From Flavobacterium hibernum (GTDB lineage: Bacteria; Bacteroidota; Bacteroidia; Flavobacteriales; Flavobacteriaceae), in the NCBI RefSeq assembly GCF_000832125.1, contig NZ_JPRK01000007.1, positions 62,001-126,000 of the forward strand: a stretch of 64,000 nt of DNA, in the 5' to 3' direction. Position 1 is the stretch's first letter; every line of letters begins with the position of its first letter. The position numbers were made by a program, and so were the translations under genes. The notes beneath the pieces are model-generated. The model was given only the letters and a program-made list of their open reading frames with translations, searched no databases and was not told the origin of the DNA. This document shows positions 59,866 to 64,000 of the stretch, piece by piece.

Positions 59866-60276
59866 TTAATCTTTGTCTTTTGTAGTAATGATTACAACTC
59901 CATTTACGCCTTGACTTCCGTATAGCGAAGTTGCTTCGATTCCTTTTAAAACCTTAATGCTTTCAATATCATTTGGGTTGACTTTAGAAAATTGCTTTGA
60001 GTTTACTATAACTTCGTCAATAATATATAAGGGTTCTTCTTGATTGGTTATCGTTCTGGCACAAATTATTCGAAAATTTTGTGGTGTTTTAGGTTGTACA
60101 AAATTGGATGAAACCTTAACAGTACAAATTGTGTCTTTAGTTTTAGCGAAAGATTTGACAGGGAGTTCGATAGGTTCCTTTCCAGTATATACTTTAGAAA
60201 CGGTTTTTTCTTGTGCTTTGATTACGAAAGATATAAGCATAGAAAATCCAAATGAAATAAGTTTTACTTTTTTCAT
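59866..60276 (-). CDS. Exported free-standing SusC-type plug domain protein
   Basis: A 136-residue protein with a signal peptide (to about IKAQE, residue 22). Residues about 80-133 (EPLYIIDEVIV, NPNDIESIKVLKGIEATSLY, GSQGVNGVVIITTKD) are the plug signature of SusC-like TonB-dependent receptors, but there is no barrel. Free plug domains are unusual as whole proteins. It is 89 bp downstream of an anti-sigma factor with the same motif, which suggests a shared partner. Function unknown. Confidence 0.82.
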   Translation of the reverse strand: MKKVKLISFGFSMLISFVIKAQEKTVSKVYTGKEPIELPVKSFAKTKDTICTVKVSSNFVQPKTPQNFRIICARTITNQEEPLYIIDEVIVNSKQFSKVNPNDIESIKVLKGIEATSLYGSQGVNGVVIITTKDKD

Positions 60277-60365
60277 GACATAAATTTTAGATAAGCGTTA
60301 GATTTTATCTTTGTCAAATGTATAGTCTTTGACAAAGATTTTAAGATTCTACGTTGAGTTTTTTG

Positions 60366-61322
60366 TTAGTTTTTAGGAGTTGGTTTTCCGTATTTTGTGG
60401 TAATAATTACAACACCTTTTTTACCTCTTTCGCCATATTTTGATGTAGCTTCTAAATCCTGAAGAACCGTAATTGTTTTAATTTCCTGTTTATTTAATGG
60501 CGCATAAGGACTTGTTGGATTTTTGCCAAATAAATCATTTTCAGAATAATAATTTCCATCAATAATATACAAAGGAGCATCTAAAACTACTAGAGAGTCT
60601 AAATTTTCTGGCTGAAAATTAGGCATTTCATCCTGCATCATTTGATCTCTCTTTTTGTCGTTGCTATGCGACAAAGCACTTCCGTTTATAACAATTAACG
60701 GAGCACTTTTTTTAGCCGTTTGCGATTGTTTATCGGCAAAAGCAAGTTTTGTAGATTCCCTTTCTGCTTTTCTTAAGTATCCGGAATTTTCATTCACTTT
60801 TTCTTTTGCTATAAGATTGTCTTCTTCAGCATAACTTGGTTGTATGGGTGCAGCAACTACAACTTCAGCAGGAGGACTGATAGTGGCAATTCCAGCTCCT
60901 GCAGCTTTGTTAACCTTAATGCTGTCATAATTCATTGCTACTTCTTGTTGCTGTTTAATTTGTTTGTCTAAAATTTTAGCAGCTTCAGATTTTGAAATTA
61001 TTGGAGATTCTGAAGAAACAACTGCATCACTTTTCTCTAAAATAGATTTGTCATCACTATCTTTTTCGTTTACAACAACTTTTGATACTGGAATTACGGT
61101 TGCTTTATCTGATTTTAAAAACTGAGATCCTATAGAAATTACTAACAATAGAGAAGCTGCAACAGCAATTTTTTTCCATAACGAAATTGCCTTTTTATCT
61201 TCTTTCTTATCGAGTTTGTCTTCTACACGCGCCCAGACTTTGTCCATTCCGGGGAAATCTTTTTGCTCCGAGTTTTGCGCGGCGTCTTTAAATTTATCGA
61301 ATATTTTATCTTGATTGTCCAT
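60366..61322 (-). CDS. Anti-sigma factor with C-terminal SusC-type plug motif
   Basis: A 318-residue single-pass protein. The cytoplasmic N-terminus (1-50, KVWARVEDKLDKKEDKKA) is the size of a sigma-binding domain; one membrane helix spans about 51-68. The periplasmic part is Ala/Ser/Lys-rich and contains PLIVINGSAL (208-217) and a full plug signature PLYIIDGNYY (250-259) to VLQDLEATSKYGERG and GVVIITTKYGKP (286-313). It starts 2 bp after the ECF sigma stop, strong evidence for an anti-sigma role. The plug-like module may be the signal receiver. No FecR domain is present. Confidence 0.82.
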   Translation of the reverse strand: MDNQDKIFDKFKDAAQNSEQKDFPGMDKVWARVEDKLDKKEDKKAISLWKKIAVAASLLLVISIGSQFLKSDKATVIPVSKVVVNEKDSDDKSILEKSDAVVSSESPIISKSEAAKILDKQIKQQQEVAMNYDSIKVNKAAGAGIATISPPAEVVVAAPIQPSYAEEDNLIAKEKVNENSGYLRKAERESTKLAFADKQSQTAKKSAPLIVINGSALSHSNDKKRDQMMQDEMPNFQPENLDSLVVLDAPLYIIDGNYYSENDLFGKNPTSPYAPLNKQEIKTITVLQDLEATSKYGERGKKGVVIITTKYGKPTPKN

Positions 61323-61324
61323 GA

Positions 61325-61861
61325 CTACTTTGCTTTTTGGTAATACAATTTATTTACTAAATCCTTTAGCTTGGTTTTTGCGGCATTCAATTGTGATTTG
61401 GATGTGCCTTCAGAAATGTTAAGCATCGCGGCTATTTCTTTATGTCCAAAACCTTCGATAACAAAAAGGTTAAAAACAGTTTTACAGCCGTCTGGAATGT
61501 GGTTTAATAAATTGAGTAAATCTTCTTCTTCTAACGAATTAATTTCTTCTGTAAAAGGCTGAGAAAGTAATTTGACATCATCGAGATACATATTAAAATT
61601 AGTATTCTTCTTGATGGTTGCCAAACAATGGTTAACGGTTATTTTTCGTGCCCAAGCTTCAAAAGCCAGAACTTCTTTTAGTTGTTCCAGTTTTGTAAAT
61701 ATGGTATAGAAAGCGTCGGCCAGAGCTTCTTCTATTTCCTCTTCCTTTTTAAGGTACCGTTTGCAAAGGCGATACAATTTTGGAGCCATATGCTCATAAA
61801 CCTGACGCTGAGCATCTCGGTTCATTTTTTTGCAGTTAGAAATTAGCGTTTCGTTTATCAC
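61325..61861 (-). CDS. ECF-type RNA polymerase sigma factor
   Basis: A 178-residue sigma-70 family ECF factor from the GTG at 61861. This start keeps the family N-terminus (INETLISNCKKMNRDAQRQVYE) and places the upstream -7 box outside the gene; an open frame to 61972 would read through a palindrome. Region 2 is about residues 10-80 (YRLCKRYLKKEEEIEEALAD, then AFEAWARKITVNHCLATIKK), region 4 about 120-175 (LLNHIPDGCKTVFNLFVIEG, then MLNISEGTSKSQLNAAKTKL). It directs expression of target genes once released from the next-encoded anti-sigma factor. Confidence 0.93.
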   Translation of the reverse strand: MINETLISNCKKMNRDAQRQVYEHMAPKLYRLCKRYLKKEEEIEEALADAFYTIFTKLEQLKEVLAFEAWARKITVNHCLATIKKNTNFNMYLDDVKLLSQPFTEEINSLEEEDLLNLLNHIPDGCKTVFNLFVIEGFGHKEIAAMLNISEGTSKSQLNAAKTKLKDLVNKLYYQKAK

Positions 61862-61939
61862 AATTGTTGTCTTTATACTAAAGAGGGTTAAAAAGATAAA
61901 AAGGTTGGGAAGAGCATTAAAAAAAGTTTTTTTGAGGTT

Positions 61940-61947
61940 CAAAGTTA
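61940..61947 (-). promoter_or_regulatory. Candidate -7 box of the ECF sigma operon
   Basis: CAAAGTTA reads TAACTTTG on the minus strand, an exact TAnnTTTG match 78 bp before the GTG start. No clear -33 box; the neighbouring palindrome begins at 61961. Confidence 0.4.
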
Positions 61948-61960
61948 CATAGGTTTTATC

Positions 61961-62052
61961 GTAGAGGCGCACAGCAGTGCGTCTTCGTCAACTGTATCTT
62001 CGTTTTATTGGCGGATATTCTTTGCTTGAGACGCACTGCTGTCCGTCTCTAC
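61961..62052. repeat. GTAGAGACGCACAGCAGTGC-type inverted repeat
   Basis: The left arm GTAGAGGCGCACAGCAGTGC plus GTCT (61961-61984) pairs with the right arm ending GACGCACTGCTGTCCGTCTC (62029-62052) at 22 of 24 positions. It directly abuts the sigma-operon promoter region. As I recall, similar GTAGAGACGCACTGC palindromes are frequent in flavobacteria. Confidence 0.7.
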
Positions 62053-62075
62053 ATTATTTTGTGTGTCTTCAATTT

Positions 62076-62179
62076 TGTCATTTCGATCGAAGGGAGAAAT
62101 CGCACTAGAAATGCCGCAAAGAAATTCGCTAAACTTTGTAGAGTTACTTGTGTGATTTCTCCCTTCGATCGAAATGACA
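62076..62179. repeat. About 103-bp GGAGAAATC inverted-repeat element, copy 3
   Basis: The arms TGTCATTTCGATCGAAGGGA / TCCCTTCGATCGAAATGACA are perfect over 20 bp and continue into AGAAATCGCAC/GTGTGATTTC. The core keeps AGAAATGCC but the TCAATCTTTGTCG block has diverged. It lies 24 bp from the 61961-62052 palindrome, in the same intergenic space. Confidence 0.75.
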
Positions 62180-62197
62180 AAGAATGAGGTTAAATTT

Positions 62198-63034
62198 TTA
62201 CTTAACCGACAAACTCAATTTAAAAATCTTAGTTTCTAAAACTTCCGTATCATTATCCTCGCAAAGCAAAAACTCAATTTTGTTGTTTTCTTTTTTATAG
62301 AAAGTCAAACCTTCAAATTTATTAGTTGAAGTAATTTTTTGAGTAAAATCTATTTTCATGGTTTTAAGATCGATTCGGCCAATGAAACTTCCCAGGATTT
62401 CGCCATCGTCGTAAGTTGATTTTGTGTCTTCGACGGTTGAAAGGAAATAGATTTTGTCTTCGACCAAAATGGCATCGGTAAAACTCGAGCGAATGCCTTT
62501 TATTTTTGGCAATTTATAATTGGTTGCCACCAATGCAAATTCTTCTCCCAAATTTTTAGCGTGAATGGTAAAAATGGTGTTTTTGTTCGAAATTCCGTTT
62601 CCGCGATTGAATAAATACCAGTTTTCGCCATCAAAAATGGCACCTTCTAGATTAAAATCTTCGGGTTTTATCGAACCGAAATTTTGCATTACAGCATATA
62701 AATCGACTAAATTATTTTTTTGTAAAACGGTTTTGTTTTTAAGATCAAACTCAATCATTTTGTTTCGGTTCTCGGTTGAACCTGAGCCAAAAACATAAAG
62801 TGTATCGTTGTGATGCGTTAAAGATTCAAAATCAGGTTTTAAGTTTTTGGCAATATTGAGTGTTGGATTATCAATTAAAGCGTGTTGATTTAATTGCTGA
62901 TTTTGCATATTGTATTCATATAAATACCCGCTATTATCGCCAATAACATAAAGTGAATTGTTATTAAGAAATAATCCTGATGCTGAACCGATTCCGATGA
63001 TTTGAAATAATATTTCTAATGTGAATTTTTCCAT
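62198..63034 (-). CDS. Hypothetical protein, beta-propeller-like
   Basis: A 278-residue protein without a signal peptide. The strand-turn pattern (SGLFLNNNSLYVIGDNSGYL, THHNDTLYVFGSGS, FDGENWYLFNRGNGISN, AILVEDKIYFLSTVED) repeats about every 45-55 residues, as in six-bladed propellers of esterase-like or SBBP type. I do not assign a function. Flavobacterial relatives are, I believe, classed under a domain of unknown function. It is monocistronic by context, separated from the next gene by 35 bp. Confidence 0.75.
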   Translation of the reverse strand: MEKFTLEILFQIIGIGSASGLFLNNNSLYVIGDNSGYLYEYNMQNQQLNQHALIDNPTLNIAKNLKPDFESLTHHNDTLYVFGSGSTENRNKMIEFDLKNKTVLQKNNLVDLYAVMQNFGSIKPEDFNLEGAIFDGENWYLFNRGNGISNKNTIFTIHAKNLGEEFALVATNYKLPKIKGIRSSFTDAILVEDKIYFLSTVEDTKSTYDDGEILGSFIGRIDLKTMKIDFTQKITSTNKFEGLTFYKKENNKIEFLLCEDNDTEVLETKIFKLSLSVK

Positions 63035-63069
63035 GAATTTTGTTTTGAACGAATGTTGTGAAAATTACG

Positions 63070-63774
63070 TTATTTAATTATGCTTTTTATCTCAATTAAC
63101 GACTGATATATTCCATCATAATAGTTGTTGTTTTTAAAATTCGGAATCATAATTTCCGCAATTAGTTTATCGCAATCTTTGTTTGTTAAATATTTCATAG
63201 AAATTTCAGTTGTTGATATTGCGACCTTTCTTAATTTTTTACTGAAAACGATAATTGTACCGCTTTTTTGAAAAACTCCGCCAATGTTCCAATCAATAAG
63301 TTTATTATATGCAAATTCGCTAATATCTGTGTTTGGATTCAATTCGTCAATTGATAGAATTAGAATTTCCATTCTATTTTTGGTTCTAATTTCTTTAGTT
63401 AGATCATTAATTTTTTTTCTTTGTTCAGTTGAAAAGACTGAATCAATTTCTATCAGATTTGTAAGTGGCAAAATAACAGAATTCTTGATTTTAAAATTAT
63501 CACAAGTTTTATTTAATTCTCTAGTTAGTTTATAATTGATAGAATTAAAATCATTGTTTAAATTTTCAATTTTTAAGTTATTTTGTTTTTGAACATATTT
63601 AGATAAAAAGCTTATATATATTTCTGTTTGCTGGAGTGCGATTGTGTCAGAATTTTTAAATTGGCGAGATTTTATCGAATCACATATTTTTATTGAAAGA
63701 TCTGAAATAGATTGTCCATTGGATTTTAAGCTAATAAAAATTAGAAAGGATAAAATTAAAATTCTTTTGGTCAT
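63070..63774 (-). CDS. Exported TPM domain-containing protein
   Basis: A 234-residue protein with a signal peptide (to about SNGQ, residue 21). The C-terminal part (about residues 108-230; IDSVFSTEQRKKINDLTKEI, IDWNIGGVFQKSGTIIVFSK) matches the TPM/Tlp phosphatase-like domain, normally involved in photosystem II assembly or other envelope functions. The central part before it is not recognised. Unlike many bacterial TPM proteins, there is no C-terminal membrane helix. Confidence 0.72.
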   Translation of the reverse strand: MTKRILILSFLIFISLKSNGQSISDLSIKICDSIKSRQFKNSDTIALQQTEIYISFLSKYVQKQNNLKIENLNNDFNSINYKLTRELNKTCDNFKIKNSVILPLTNLIEIDSVFSTEQRKKINDLTKEIRTKNRMEILILSIDELNPNTDISEFAYNKLIDWNIGGVFQKSGTIIVFSKKLRKVAISTTEISMKYLTNKDCDKLIAEIMIPNFKNNNYYDGIYQSLIEIKSIIK

Positions 63775-63817
63775 ATATGTTCTTAAGTTTTGTGATGTTT
63801 CTTTTAAAAACCAATGC

Positions 63818-63897
63818 CTAGCCCCGATAGCAATGGAAATACTTTGAGAAGAAATTGTAATTTTTTCTTAACAGAACAAAGCGACCAGCGGAAGCTC
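63818..63897. ncRNA. Flavo-1-like structured element, copy 2
   Basis: CTAGCCCCGATAG is followed by TGGAAATACTTT, an AT-rich inner hairpin (GAAGAAATT and AATTTTTTCTT), and AAAGCGACCAGCGGAAGCTC. The outer blocks correspond to those of the 30578-30656 copy, with a different inner stem. It is upstream of the TPM gene, about 45 bp from its ATG. Confidence 0.5.
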
Positions 63898-64000
63898 TTG
63901 TTGTGTTTTAGAAAAATACAATTTATTGAAAAAGTATTGCAATGAATAGCAGGAATATGCTTCGTAAAATTAGTATATTTATATTACAAAAAATTCAGAA

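Noticed and set aside
59866..60276. Fragment of a broken TonB-dependent receptor
   Set aside because: It has its own signal peptide and a complete stop, and no barrel remnants follow; it reads as an intact small protein.
61862..61972. Upstream extension of the ECF sigma frame to 61972
   Set aside because: The extra residues read through the promoter region and one arm of a palindrome and lack homology to sigma factors; the GTG at 61861 gives the normal family N-terminus.
1..64000. Prophage, integrative element or genomic island
   Set aside because: No integrase, transposase, phage structural gene, att-like duplication or strong composition change was seen; nearly all genes are core functions.

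Overview
This AT-rich window (about one third G+C by eye) looks like the chromosome of a Flavobacterium or a close relative in the Bacteroidota. The signs are Bacteroidota-type promoter boxes (TAnnTTTG), SusC-type plug motifs, a PafA-type phosphatase, fused-free methylmalonyl-CoA mutase subunits, a dnaA/low-molecular-weight phosphatase/RsmI-like cluster, and a very rich set of intergenic palindromes. It is mostly core genome. I see no transposase, integrase, phage gene, plasmid gene or CRISPR array.

Layout. 1-4.9 kb: HAD fragment, patatin-like lipase, M1 aminopeptidase, Dph6-like ATPase, DUF1697 protein. 5.1-15 kb: recG, then a tripartite RND efflux operon (adaptor, permease, TolC-like) followed by a bestrophin-like channel and an AraC regulator. 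15.2-19 kb: a solitary 5S rRNA gene, a PafA-like phosphatase, and alanine dehydrogenase divergent from an Lrp/AsnC regulator. 19-26.4 kb: long GAPDH, HtrA protease, dapF, an acetyltransferase, mltG, a DUF2279 protein and a lysozyme-like protein, so mainly envelope and peptidoglycan functions. 26.4-33.6 kb: udk, a DivIC/FtsB-like protein, both methylmalonyl-CoA mutase subunits with a tiny membrane-protein gene between them, a dienoyl-CoA-reductase-like SDR and an aminotransferase. 33.7-38.4 kb: two secreted proteins, the RsmI-like methylase, phosphatase and dnaA run, and a divergent thioesterase. 38.4-45.4 kb: YigZ family, a HAD phosphatase overlapping ribD, an acetyltransferase, prmC, a MacB-like permease and hisS. 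45.7-54.3 kb: tRNA-Trp, grpE-dnaJ, an ABC-2 exporter pair, an NtrC-like regulator lacking a DNA-binding domain, a one-lobed DEAD-like protein and small enzymes. 54.3-64 kb: secreted proteins, mtaB, SDR, scramblase-like protein, then an ECF sigma / plug-bearing anti-sigma / free plug protein / SIMPL-domain operon, and two more envelope or hypothetical genes.

The most unusual signals are: (1) the ECF sigma-factor operon, whose anti-sigma factor and next gene product both carry a SusC-like plug motif although no TonB-dependent receptor barrel is encoded nearby; (2) at least ten different families of inverted-repeat or short tandem elements at gene boundaries, several present in two to five copies, with none encoding a transposase; (3) a heptamer (AATCTAA) tandem placed directly before start codons; (4) truncated or reduced versions of familiar proteins (DnaJ with two of four zinc-finger motifs, NtrC-like regulator without its helix-turn-helix, DEAD-like protein with a single RecA lobe). 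All assignments come from reading the sequence and from family knowledge; no database search was run.
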